Positions 54,721 through 64,000 of a DNA stretch of 64,000 nt are shown here, one piece after another. The notes beneath the pieces are model-generated. The model saw nothing but the letters and a program-made list of their open reading frames with translations. It was not told where the DNA came from and did not search any database. Position 1 is the first letter of the stretch. Each line of letters begins with the position of its first letter. The stretch comes from Argyresthia goedartella (taxonomy: Eukaryota > Arthropoda > Insecta > Lepidoptera > Argyresthiidae): assembly GCA_949825045.1 (NCBI GenBank), contig OX463807.1:39638749-39702748 (forward strand). The letters are read 5' to 3'. The position numbers and the translations under genes were made by a program.

Positions 54721-54740
54721 CACATAGTGCACCAACACAA

Positions 54741-54960
54741 GTCTGCACAGATAGGAAGCACGACGTTTGCTATATCCGGCCATACACATAAACAAGTCTG
54801 CACAGATAGGAAGCACGACGTTTGCTATATCCGGCCATACACATCAACAAGTCTGCACAGATAGGAAGCACGACGTTTGCTATATCCGGCCATACACATC
54901 AACAAGTCTGCACAGATAGGAAGCACGACGTTTGCTATATCCGGCCATACACATAAACAA
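54741..54960. repeat. Four tandem copies of a 55-bp unit
   Basis: Units start at 54741, 54796, 54851 and 54906 (GTCTGCACAGATAGGAAGCA onward) and are almost identical, differing by an A/C in ACATAAACAA versus ACATCAACAA. Located just after the gypsy integrase stop. Confidence 0.95.
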
Positions 54961-55021
54961 GTAATGAGTAGCCCAAACACATGGAAAGAGGCACGTCGTG
55001 AAGCTTATCCACACAAACATA

Positions 55022-55741
55022 CTAACCATAAATCAGCTGCATCTTACCATTAAAGTAATCAGCACACACATCAGGAGTCCACTCGCCATTCCACGGGATC
55101 ATGTACTCCGCTGCTGCTTGCGTGGACTTCCCGTAGGAACAGGCCAGAAGTTGCAGCTCATAGCGCCCTTGCGGCAGCACCTTCTTTACACGGTATGGGC
55201 CGCGCATGCCAGAGTCAAGCTTGCCAGTCGCCTGCGCCTGCTTCTTAACAAAAACCAAAGAGTTTGGTTCAAAGGTCCTGGGAGCCTTTCTCCCCTGGTT
55301 CACATGTGTATCTTGGTTCTGTTGATTCCGTCTGAGGCGCTCAGATGTTTGTTGCCTGCTTATCTCGCGCAGAGCCTCCCGGTTAGGACTGGATCCCTCG
55401 ATAGCAACATCTCGAACCAAACTTCGAATGAGAGGTGTCGCTGCATCAATGCCCACCAGCAGTTGCAAAGCTGAATACTGTGTCGTTCTGTGCTTCGTTA
55501 TGTTCAGCACCAACTGAACCTTCCACATAACACGTGGCCATTTCCGTTGTCGATGATTACATTCAACTCGAATCATATTGAGAACTGTCCTACAATAACG
55601 TTCTACCTGCCCATAAGCCTGATGCATTTCAGGCGTAATTAGATGTGTATCACACCCCATTCCCTGAACCCAATCTAAGAACTCAGCACTCTGAAACATC
55701 CGCCCCCTATCGGCGACGATTAACTTTGGGGTCCCAAATCG
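55022..55741 (-). pseudogene. Ty3/gypsy integrase, C-terminal part
   Basis: Begins at the transposon junction with FGTPKLIVADRGRMFQ (second catalytic Asp), followed by THLITPEMHQAYGQVERYCR (catalytic Glu), WPRVMWKVQLVLN and a C-terminal domain (GPYRVKKVLPQGRYELQLL). Ends with a stop at 55022-55024. The N-terminal part of the same gene is at 60596-61070. Confidence 0.88.
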
Positions 55742-55742
55742 T

Positions 55743-55769
55743 CCTATTACTGCAAATATCGACAATGTG
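55743..55769 (+). repeat. Left terminal inverted repeat
   Basis: Starts CCTATTACTGCAAATATCGA; 24 of 27 bases match the inverted right end. Confidence 0.85.
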
Positions 55770-55864
55770 ACTTTCTGTCAAAATCGTTTTTTAGGCCTTA
55801 AGAATAAGCTTTTCAAGACCTACAAACTGGTCAAACCAATATTTCGTTACGATCCTCCATTACA

Positions 55865-56060
55865 AAGATAGCTTTTACGTATAGTAACATATCACTTTAA
55901 TACAGTTTAATAACATTTATGTTCAGGCAAAAACTGAAATGTGTGTGATAATGCAACGATTCATAAGATAGCTTTTACGTATAGTAACATATCACTTATT
56001 TAATAACATTTATGTACGGGCGAAAACTGAAATGTGTGTGATAATGCAACGATTCATATT
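55865..56060. repeat. Subterminal ~100-bp tandem repeat of the DNA transposon
   Basis: GCTTTTACGTATAGTAACAT occurs at 55871 and exactly 100 bases later at 55971. Both are followed by AATAACATTTATGT and AAAACTGAAATGTGTGTGAT; the second unit is slightly shorter. Such repeats may be transposase binding sites. Confidence 0.8.
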
Positions 56061-56490
56061 TTTATGTCCAAGTAAAAACTGTAACTAACCCATTATGGTT
56101 TTTTGCATATTTCTTTTAACGAAATAACAGACATTTTATGCTCTGTAAGAAAGTTGTACTAGTACATATCTGGTATTTGCATACAAGTTAACCTGCATTT
56201 TTTTTTATTTTACGTAGGCTAAATATACAAAGCACTTTTACCATGTTTTTACTGAATAGCTTTGCATTCATTTACCTACATTATAGTACAGTCATAAAAC
56301 TGTACAGCGCCTTTACTGGTTTTACCTGTAACATCTATGCAACACTGTCGCGAATTCGTACAGGAAGAACCAGCTATCTGCGCGTACAAGCTTCACGCCG
56401 TAGCTAACTTCACTCAGTTGACACTCATGCGCCGAAGTCGTTGAGAATTTGTGTTGTTGTGGTGTAAATTATTGTTGATATCTAATTAAG

Positions 56491-59400
56491 ATGAGTGCAA
56501 GGAGCAAAAGATTTGTTAGAATGGCTACAGGGAAGAATAATGCAGACCGTAAGTAACATTTTTTGTTTGTAATGCCTAATTCTAGAGTTTGTAGGTTATT
56601 ATTCTTAAAATGTTTACCTAGGTAACTTAATCATTGAAGTTTTAGTTGTACAGATAAACTTAGTAAGTAAGTATTAGAGTCGATTGGGTTACCTAGTGAC
56701 AAAGTGGGCACAGTTTCTTAAAGCTAGATACTCGGGCAAGGTAATTTCGCGGTGCGCGGCCAATTTTTGCCGGCCGAATCCGTTAATGCAGTTACTTACC
56801 TGTTGCTGATTTTACACTTCTGGGGTGTATGTGGGTATGTAGTATTACTATAACAATTATATAAGTACGTACCTAAATATTGTAATAGCTATGATTATAA
56901 TAAACTAGTAATCTAAACCAAGTTTTGACCTTCAGTAGGTCAATCGGTGTCGGTAGGTAGATGTTTCATCCTAAAATTAAATCGAACACAGGGCAGTGGG
57001 TATACGGATACTATCTCTTATCTTGGTAGGTATGTACAGTCTACAAAAAAGATGCGGACAATCACAAAATGATGAATTATGTATCCACAACCTAACTGTC
57101 ATATTTACTTACCATTTTAGTAGGCCGTGTTTAGAAAGCTTGGAATACGCCAATGTCTACACAAGGGTCCGATCAAAAATATGTAAACACGCTCTTAAAC
57201 CTCTGACAATAGGGTTGTGTTCACATGTTTTCATGAATATTTGTGTGGACATTGGCGAACTTGACTGTACTTACCATTGGCACTGTAGTATTGAATGTAG
57301 GTAGTTGAACACGTGATAATGCCGGTATTCTGCATGTTGGTGGTCGACTGTACATAATAAGGTAATATGGCGATGTTACAAAATTTATTTCGGTTGGGTA
57401 AGTATACTATGACACTTTGACATAGGTTCCAGATACATATGAGGTCGATTGGTTGATTTAAGTAACTTAAACTATTTAAAAAAAATGTATTTTTTTTCTA
57501 GATGCCCGCGAATCAGAAGCAGGACAACGACGAGCTTCAGACCTCGATGAGTCACAAGAAAATATTACCAATCAGATGAAGCAAATAATAAGTAATGTTT
57601 TTTCTGATGAATGTGTGCAAGAGTCAGATCAAGAATCACCACAGTCTCAGGTTAGGTCATTATTATTGCCTGCAAGGCGCATATCCGAAACATCATCAGA
57701 CTCAGTGTCGTTATTTGGCGGAGATCTTTCTGATACCGATCCCACCTACCAGCCAGAGGATCAGCATGGCTCTCCTAGTAGTCTCAGTAATGATGATGAT
57801 GACTTAATTACAGTGCAGGATTTATTAGACGCCAACGCAAAACCAAACGTTCCATCATTCACTACATCACCACAGCCTGGCACCAGCCATCAACACGTCT
57901 TCGTGTACAGGTAGATAATGATACAGCTTCTGAGATCGCGACACTGATACTATCCCAGGTTTTAAAGTTAGTTTGGGATCAAGTAAAAACAATAAGCCGT
58001 TGGCGTGCTGTTGATTCTAACAACTGGAAAAAAACATCGCAAGAAAAAGACGTGCAGAAGGATTATCTTATACCACTAATGGCCAAATAAGAGCCCCAAA
58101 AGTCCCTAAGACAGTCGACTGTGCAAAATGCTCCTTTAAATGTACAGAAGTGTTTACCGAACAAGACCGATCCAAGATTTGCAGAATGTATTGGAATTTG
58201 GATTTCCAAAGCAAGAAAAACTTCTTGCTGGCTCGTCTAACAGTCCTCCCATTAAAGAGAGTCGTCGTTGATAGAAAACGCTCAGTTAGACCTTATAATA
58301 CGAAGTGTTTCTTTGACATAGGCTCCGAGAAACGGCAAGTCTGCCAGAAATTTTTGTGCTCTACTTTAAGCATCTCACATTCAGTTGTCAGCGATGCTAT
58401 CAAACACAGAGATGAGCTTGGATTCTACGGTGGCGCAGATGGACGAGGACACCTAACTCCCCCGAACAAAACTCCACCGGTAAAAGTCCAAGAAATGGTT
58501 GACCATATCAATTCATTTCCCACAATGGCTGGTCATTACGTGAGACAGCAATCAAAACGTAAATATTTAGAATGCACACTTTCTATCAATAAAATGTACG
58601 AGCTTTATATACAAAAGCATGGCAACAACAACCCTGTGTCTGCCATAACATACCGAAGAATATTCGCAACTCAGTTTAATTTGAGTTTCTTCGTTCCAAA
58701 AAAAGACCAGTGCCAGATTTGCAACAAGTTTCTTCTAGCACAGGATGCAGCTAAAGTTGACTTAGAGCAGTCTTACAACGAACACATACAGAGTAAGATT
58801 GCATGTGCAGCTGAAAAAGAAAAAGACAAACAGGGAGCAGAGACTGACCAAACCTATTTATCTGTCTCTTTCGACTTGCAGGCTATATTGCAAATACCTA
58901 CTTCAAAGATAGGCTTGCTTTACTACGTTCGTAAGCTGACAGTATACAATTTAACCATATATGAGAGCGCTTTATCAAACAACGCTTTTTGCTTTCCCTG
59001 GTCCGAAGTTCATGGTAAAAAGGGCAGCGCTGAAATCGGTACCATATTGAACTATTATTTGTCAAAGTGCATCTCTACTGACATAACACATGTGTCCCTA
59101 TTCTCCGACACGTGCGGTGGGCAAAATCGCAACCAAAATGTTGCAGCTATTTTATTTTGGGCTGCAAACGAAATTGACCACCTGCATGTTATTGAGCAGA
59201 AATTTCTGGAGTCGGGGCACTCCTACATGGAAGCCGACTCAATGCATAGCAGCATTGAAAGTGCGAAGAAGCATAAGGATGTTTTTTCGTTGACAGACTG
59301 GACGAACATATTTAAGAGTGCCAGATCGAAAGACATGTACAAAGTCGGTAATAAAAAGGTAAAAAAAGCCCCGTACAATGTAAAGGAATTAAAATTCAAT

Positions 59401-59877
59401 GAGTTCTACGATCTAAAGCTATTAGCCGAAGCTACATTAAAAAATTAAACCAAAGACTGCAACGGCAACAAAGTGTTGTGGCTGAAAATAAAAAAAATTA
59501 AATTTTTGAAGGGCGATCATAGAATTTATTTCAATTATGACGTCTCTGAAGTTTATTTAAACTTTGACCCCAGGGCTCAACCTGGCCCGAGATATAGCAC
59601 AAGAAAAGGGAAGCAGCGTAACAGATCGAACCCTAATTCCGTAGAACCACCACCGACACCAGAAAACATGGTACAAAGCCACCGTTTACAAAAATTGTAC
59701 AACATGCCCCTAGCGATCTCCGTGGCAAAGAAAAAAGATTTAGTAAGCTTATGTCATAAAGGCGTGATTCCGGAAGAATACCATGGATGGTTTCTCGCAC
59801 TTAAATGTGAAAATGACATTGTGGATCGAGTTCCCGATGTCGCGGCGTCTGAAACCAGTAGCGAGGAGGACGATTAG
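56491..59877 (+). pseudogene. Transposase-like gene (DUF7869-type), spliced, lightly damaged
   Basis: Exon 1 (56491-56548) starts at an ATG and ends at C|GTAAGT. Exon 2 begins after TTTTTTTCTAG at 57502, and the join keeps the frame of the long downstream frame (57504-57914). Acidic N-terminal region, then two frameshifts (57860-57905; a seven-A run at 58027-58033). The core follows: VDCAKCSFKCTE cysteine motif, KTPPVKVQEMVDHINSFP, KKDQCQIC, SVSFDLQAIL, LFSDTCGGQNRNQN and ESGHSYMEADSMHSSIE. Candidate catalytic residues are the Asp of FDLQ, the Asp of FSDTCGGQN and the Glu of SYMEAD. A TAA at 59446-59448 interrupts an otherwise continuous frame to 59877, ending in an acidic tail. I recall this family as DUF7869; transposase role is inferred from the TIR context. 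Confidence 0.75.
56549..57501 (+). other. Predicted intron of the transposase-like gene
   Basis: GTAAGT donor at 56549 and T-rich tract plus TAG acceptor at 57501. In-frame stops fill the interval, and splicing links the 58-base first exon in frame to exon 2. Confidence 0.65.
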
Positions 59878-60565
59878 TTAATTTGTAATGTTTTGTATAA
59901 ATAAATAAACATAATACAGTAAAAACGTCTACGTTCATTTCAATCAACCACTAACTGACTATTATTGCCCTTTTAACCACAGCGGTGCAATAAATAACTA
60001 ACGGTTAGTCTACTTGCAATAAGTTATATTATTATTCGTATTAATTGCCACTTAAAGCATATATGTCCGTGGATAAAATAATATTGACGCAAAGTATGTA
60101 TACAAACTATTAAATTTAAAAATACCGCTGAAATCATTCATATTCAGTGGGGTTAAAGCACCATATGTAAGGAATCTCAAAATGTTGTACAGGTAAAACC
60201 GTATATATTTTCACTAAAATAAAAATAACTCGAAAACTTGAATTTTTTTAACTGTCGTGTTGCTTGTAGGTAAATTATATGTCTAATAATTTCGTTTTAA
60301 GTTGATTTTTAGATATTGATGCCTTTGGACAAGAAATAAACATGAATATATTTGTACAGGAAAAAACAGTTATATGGCCGAATATATATTTTTAACGTAA
60401 TTTTAATGCATTTTAAAGTTAGTCTACATGCATTGTGCAATAAAATAGCAAACAAGATAACATAGGGTTTAGCTTTTTTAAAAATACAATGCAATTTTTG
60501 AACATTTTAAAATATAAACAAGCATTCAAACTTTCAACTGTCGATATCTCAAAACGCGTTTCTTG
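59878..60565 (+). other. 3' flank of the transposase gene inside the transposon
   Basis: AT-rich. AATAAATAAA at about 59900 is a plausible polyadenylation signal 25 bases after the stop. No other gene seen. Confidence 0.55.
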
Positions 60566-60592
60566 CAGATTGTTGGTATTTGCAGTAATAGG
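60566..60592 (-). repeat. Right terminal inverted repeat
   Basis: Read inverted it starts CCTATTACTGCAAATACCAA. Followed directly by TCG. Confidence 0.85.
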
Positions 60593-60595
60593 TCG

Positions 60596-61070
60596 AAATA
60601 AGGAAATCATATTAGTGACATGACGCTTTAATTCTCCAGCATCCTGTCGATACATTGGGTACAGAAGACAGTATTTTGAAAAAAGTGTCTACCACTATAA
60701 GGACATAGCGATAGCCCTCAGATTCAGGAAGAGGCCCTAAGACGTCCATGTGGACAGTCTCGAAAGGGACATCTGGTTTTCCCCAGGAATGAATGGGCTG
60801 GAGTGGAGCACGAGCCACTTTCTTATGGGAAAGGCACACTATGCAATGTGAGACATATTTCTGGGCAAAACCCCTTAACCCCGTAAACCAGAAGTGTTTC
60901 ATGATTAGATCAACGGTCTTTTCGATCCCTGGGTGTTCATGTTCATCGTGACACACCAAGTAGGCTAAGCCTATGGCCCTTGGGTATATAACAAAGGAGT
61001 TGGGTGGATTCACCCGTAGGTGAATGTTTGACATAGAGAAGGTCGTTTTTAACGACGTAACGCGTCGCAT
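60596..61070 (-). pseudogene. Ty3/gypsy integrase, N-terminal part
   Basis: Carries the HHCC finger (HDEHEHPGIEKTVDLI ... CIVCLSHKK), then VPFETVHMDVLGPLPESEG (first catalytic Asp) and YRYVLIVVDTF. A one-base shift follows near 60680, after which MYRQDAGELKRHVTNMISLF runs to the transposon junction at 60596. Confidence 0.85.
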
Positions 61071-61140
61071 CCAGTTCTCCGTCAGTCAGTTTCTGCATGA
61101 GGGACCGCGTCTCCTCATCGGAAGCCTGAGCAACCTGTGC

Positions 61141-61925
61141 CTAGTTCAGGGGTTTCTGAACAGTGCACACATTGACCGGATTCCGACTTAAATAGTCAGC
61201 ATGGGACATAAGTGAACCTTTGCGATATTCCAATGCAAAGTCAAAGTCTTGCAGGTATACCCACCACCGGGCAAACCTAGGTAGTAAATCTTTCTTGCAC
61301 TGTGTAAGCTTCATTGCGTTGCAGTCGGTAACCACCGTGAAGCGTACACCCACAAGATAATGCCTGTAGTGCTGCAGAGCTCGGACCACAGCGAGTGTTT
61401 CGAGTTCATAAGAGTGGTACTTGCTTTCCGCACCTTGCGTTAACTTGCTGTAGTAAGAAACCAATCGCTTGTGTCCTCCCTCATGCACTTGCATCAGCAC
61501 GGCTCCATAGCCAATGGAACTTGCGTCAGTGTGCACCTCACTCGGCAAGGAAGGGTCGTAGATCGCAAGAACAGGCTCATTGATGAGGCAATCGATGATA
61601 TCTTTACGCGCAGCCTCATGTTCTGATCCCAATGGAAATTCATTCCTTTCCGAGTGAGAGCTGCAACACATGCCGTTTTTTGAGCAAAACCGGGTATGTA
61701 ACGCCGAAAATAACTAGCAAGGCCCATGAACTGGCGCACTTGCTTGACATTTTTTGGTTCCGAAACCTCAGTCAAGGCTTTAACTTTATTATGACTCGGC
61801 CGTACCTGACCTTCACTAATAGTCCGGCCAAGGTACTCTATTTCAGTAGCCAGGAACGAACATTTTCGCAAGTTGATGGGGAATCCAGCGGTTGTCAATG
61901 TTGCAAGAACGTTACGTATGTAACG
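61141..61925 (-). pseudogene. Ty3/gypsy reverse transcriptase end and RNase H
   Basis: The minus strand has the reverse transcriptase thumb (FPINLRKCSFLATEIEYLGR, VKQVRQFMGLASYFRRYIPG) and then, after a frameshift near 61625, RNase H: EVHTDASSIGYGAVLMQV, YHSYELETLAVVRALQHYRH, VVTDCNAMK and LMSHADYLSRNPV. The catalytic YVDD part and everything upstream (protease, gag) are missing; the frame instead joins unrelated sequence at about 61916-61926. Confidence 0.85.
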
Positions 61926-62063
61926 TACTACCTCTTTGACCATATTGGCTACTGGCGGATTAGCCAGATTAAAAGTACAACTATATAAATTCGGAAATTC
62001 GGATCTGGAATCTCGTCTGGCAGCTGATTGTTTTTTTGAGGCAGACATTGTTTGAGCTCTGAA
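61916..62063 (-). repeat. 148-bp segment duplicated at 63572-63719
   Basis: Near-identical copies 1.66 kb apart in the same orientation. On the minus strand both could encode a Ser/Lys/Arg start (MSASKKQSAARRDSRSEF in this copy). The segment sits where the gypsy reverse transcriptase should continue, marking a deletion or recombination joint. Confidence 0.85.
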
Positions 62064-62210
62064 TCGGTTCCACGCCGAAGAATAATATCCTTCTGGCGCT
62101 AACCGCATAATCACTTGTTGACGTCTGGAGAAGTGGACCAGTTGGATTGAGTCTACCAAGGAGCTGAAATCTACAAATTCCCGGCGAGTCCCTATCCAGC
62201 GTTTCAACTA

Positions 62211-62337
62211 TATCACCAATATTCGACTCACGACCCTGTGATTAATAAATGTATCTTGAGCCTGCCAACAATCTCTTTTGGTCAGGTTAGAGTCCCACTG
62301 TTTCAATGGCGCCCGGATTAAGGGAATATTGGTGATA
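62211..62337. repeat. 14-bp perfect inverted repeat, 99-bp spacer
   Basis: TATCACCAATATTC (62211-62224) and GAATATTGGTGATA (62324-62337). A primer-site-like TGGCGCCCGGATTAAGGG lies between, near the right arm. Significance unknown. Confidence 0.6.
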
Positions 62338-63571
62338 GAGTTTTATGTCTGGTCAGAGTAGTTAGGCCATAAGAGCGCCGTAGAACGCTAGATTCTTTCG
62401 TAGCTTGTATATTTTGTTGTGTTTATTTTTGTCTGACAGGAGTATATTTGATCGTTTATCTGGGTACCTACCTCATTTCTACATTATTTATGGTCGCAGT
62501 CTGACGGCCGTTGTCATATTATAATTGTTGATAAATATTTTCCTCCAAATTCTCAGTACGAAAAATAAATTAATAAATTGTGAAGATTTTAGTAGGGAAA
62601 CTTTTCGGACTATTAAATAATAAATAAGGTTAGTGTTTAACGGCCGATTTCTCGTACATTTAATCTGTTGTTGACAGTCCTTTATCAATTTCAGCTGTCA
62701 AAACGGTAGATCAATGGCTTGATTTTGTACCAGAAACCGGGCGTTAGTCGTGTACTCTGCTTACTTTCATGTAAACTTGTACAGTTTACTAGATAGGTAG
62801 TAAACATGACGTTTCCTATAAAATATCTGTACTTGTACCGAGCGATCTGTGACTGTCTGAGAGCACCTTCTGTCTGAAGATAGGCTGCGACAGCGTTCTG
62901 TCTTATTCAATAGTAGTTAACGATTCCTTTATGTATGTAATAAGTATTTTGACCCCTGTATTCTAAAAACCATCTATATCTACAGCTATGTAAAAGTTCT
63001 TTATAGTGTAACGTTACTCTGCAATGTCTGTTACTTTAGCTTATGGCCTCTTGAACTATAATTCTCTACTTTTTTACTCTTTGTTGTAGAATAGATATTC
63101 TACTCTATTATTATTTTCTGTACCCACTAACGGTGCAGGAAGTCTTGAACACTTGAGGGAGCTGCCCCTCATGGTGTTATTCTGCGTTACGATAGTAGCT
63201 AAGCTATCAGGGCGTTTATGTACTAAGGTTCTTATTTTAGTTCAAGGGATCTTGCTTATTTTTCAACTTCTGACAGTTAGTCTGGGTGTGCATTTGGCTA
63301 TAATAATGGCACCCTGTGTGTAAGGCTGTGTTTACACGATGTTAGTGTGAACTCTTGTATGAACTTAGTATGAATTCTGATGTCTGATTGTTGGTACGAA
63401 TGTGTGATGTTTGTATGTAGTTGAGCTAGACTGTTAGTTATATATTTCTCTGACATTGTAGATGGCGAGCTTTAGAGAATTTTATCTTAAGTAGTTAATT
63501 TGGTAAGTTAGTTTAGTTTAGTTAGTATCTTAGAGGATTTTATAAGGTAAAATCCTACCCAAACAAGACGG
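62338..63571. other. Non-coding region near the gypsy 5' side
   Basis: AT-rich with no supported frame. A small hairpin AGGATTTTA/TAAAATCCT lies at about 63533-63555. It may belong to the gypsy LTR or leader. Confidence 0.4.
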
Positions 63572-63719
63572 GTATGTAACGTACTACCTCTTTGACCATA
63601 TTGGCTACTGGCGGATTAGCCAGATTAAAAGTACAACTATATAAATTCGGAAATTCGGATCTGGAATCTCGTCTGGCAGCTGATTGTTTTTTTTGAGGAG
63701 ACATTTTTTGAGCTCTGAA
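63572..63719 (-). repeat. Second copy of the 148-bp segment
   Basis: Matches 61916-62063 with a few differences, including loss of a CA in GAGGCAGACA and a longer T run. Confidence 0.85.
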
Positions 63720-63874
63720 ACGTGAGGTTGTATCTTCTGCATCAATAATTTTTAAGTCACGCCTTTAGTTGCGGCGATGGGCTAGTCCCTTTAGTTCTGT
63801 AATGGAGCTGAATGTTTAGTTGCTGTAAAGTGCAGTAGTTTATATGAAACTTCCCTACTATCCCCAATCCATGG

Positions 63875-64000
63875 GGTTCCACGCTGAGGAGTAATATCCT
63901 CCTGGCGCTAACGGAGCTCTGAATTGGTTCCACGCTGAGGAGTAATATCCTCCTGGCGCTAACGGAGCTCTGAATCGGTTCCACGCTGAGGAGTAATATC
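63875..64000. repeat. 51-bp tandem repeat running off the window
   Basis: Units start at 63875, 63926 and 63977 (GGTTCCACGCTGAGGAGTAA onward), the last cut by the window edge. A diverged single unit lies at 62066-62115. The period is a multiple of three and the minus strand is open through it (17-residue repeat). Confidence 0.92.

Larger units (their letters stand above)
55743..60592 (+). mobile_element. DNA transposon with TIRs inserted in gypsy integrase
   Basis: About 4.85 kb. The left end CCTATTACTGCAAAT (55743) and the inverted right end (to 60592) match at 24 of 27 positions. TCG stands at 55739-55741 and 60593-60595, with one unmatched T at 55742. Removing the element rejoins the gypsy integrase in the correct order, so limits are reliable within a base or two. 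It encodes a spliced gene for an RNase-H-like protein. Long AT-rich flanks carry a 100-bp subterminal repeat (left) and no other genes. TIRs and 3-bp duplication indicate cut-and-paste transposition; I cannot match the ends to a named superfamily. Confidence 0.85.

Noticed and set aside
54741..54960. CRISPR-like array
   Set aside because: The units are contiguous direct repeats without unique spacers, in a eukaryotic retroelement.
57911..57914. Second intron beginning at CAG|GTAGAT in the transposase-like gene
   Set aside because: Reading continues sensibly in another frame directly from this point (DNDTASEIATLILSQVLKL), so a frameshift is more likely than an intron.
62300..62337. TGGCGCCCGGATTAAGGG as primer-binding site of the gypsy element
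   Set aside because: It is on the opposite strand to the gypsy coding sequence, and no LTR could be defined beside it.

Overview
This window is eukaryotic DNA, most likely from a moth or butterfly. No bacterial operon, ribosome-binding-site pattern, rRNA, tRNA or CRISPR array is visible, and no convincing single-copy host gene was found. Nearly all coding sequence belongs to transposable elements: BEL/Pao and Ty3/gypsy LTR retrotransposons, several non-LTR retrotransposon families, Helitron debris, SINE-like repeats and one cut-and-paste DNA transposon. The lepidopteran guess rests on element style (BEL LTRs, RTE-type antisense tails, R1-like ORFs, minisatellite ending in GCGGGCAACAGCTAGT) and is an inference.

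Layout. 1-6452: BEL element with an uninterrupted 1772-codon polyprotein (minus). 6500-10840: non-LTR element A (plus, decayed). 11042-11484: inverted-repeat structure around (TA)n. 12174-14580: SINE-like repeats and antisense non-LTR scraps. 15106-16019: Helitron helicase fragment followed by a minisatellite. 16060-17330: second, 5'-truncated copy of element A. 17640-18200: reverse transcriptase pseudogene split by a short retroelement with a 13-bp target duplication. 19041-31586: complete BEL element with two LTRs and GCATC target duplications, itself carrying a nested two-ORF non-LTR element (25862-30808). 32640-36830 and 37528-39190: decayed non-LTR elements. 39683-47900: BEL relative (minus) invaded by an R1-like element and another non-LTR fragment. 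49300-54043: jockey-like two-ORF element (minus). 54382-64000: Ty3/gypsy element (minus) with tandem repeats, whose integrase gene is split by a 4.85-kb DNA transposon (55743-60592).

The most interesting object is that DNA transposon. It has about 27-bp terminal inverted repeats, a 3-bp TCG flank duplication, a spliced first exon and a long gene for an unfamiliar RNase-H-like protein with a candidate D-D-E set; I believe this is the DUF7869-type family. Its insertion point is fixed because the two halves of the gypsy integrase meet across it. A second item is a UAG codon between gag and pol that is kept in the same frame and context in two diverged BEL copies, suggesting programmed readthrough. 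All boundaries and alignments were made by eye; no database search was run.
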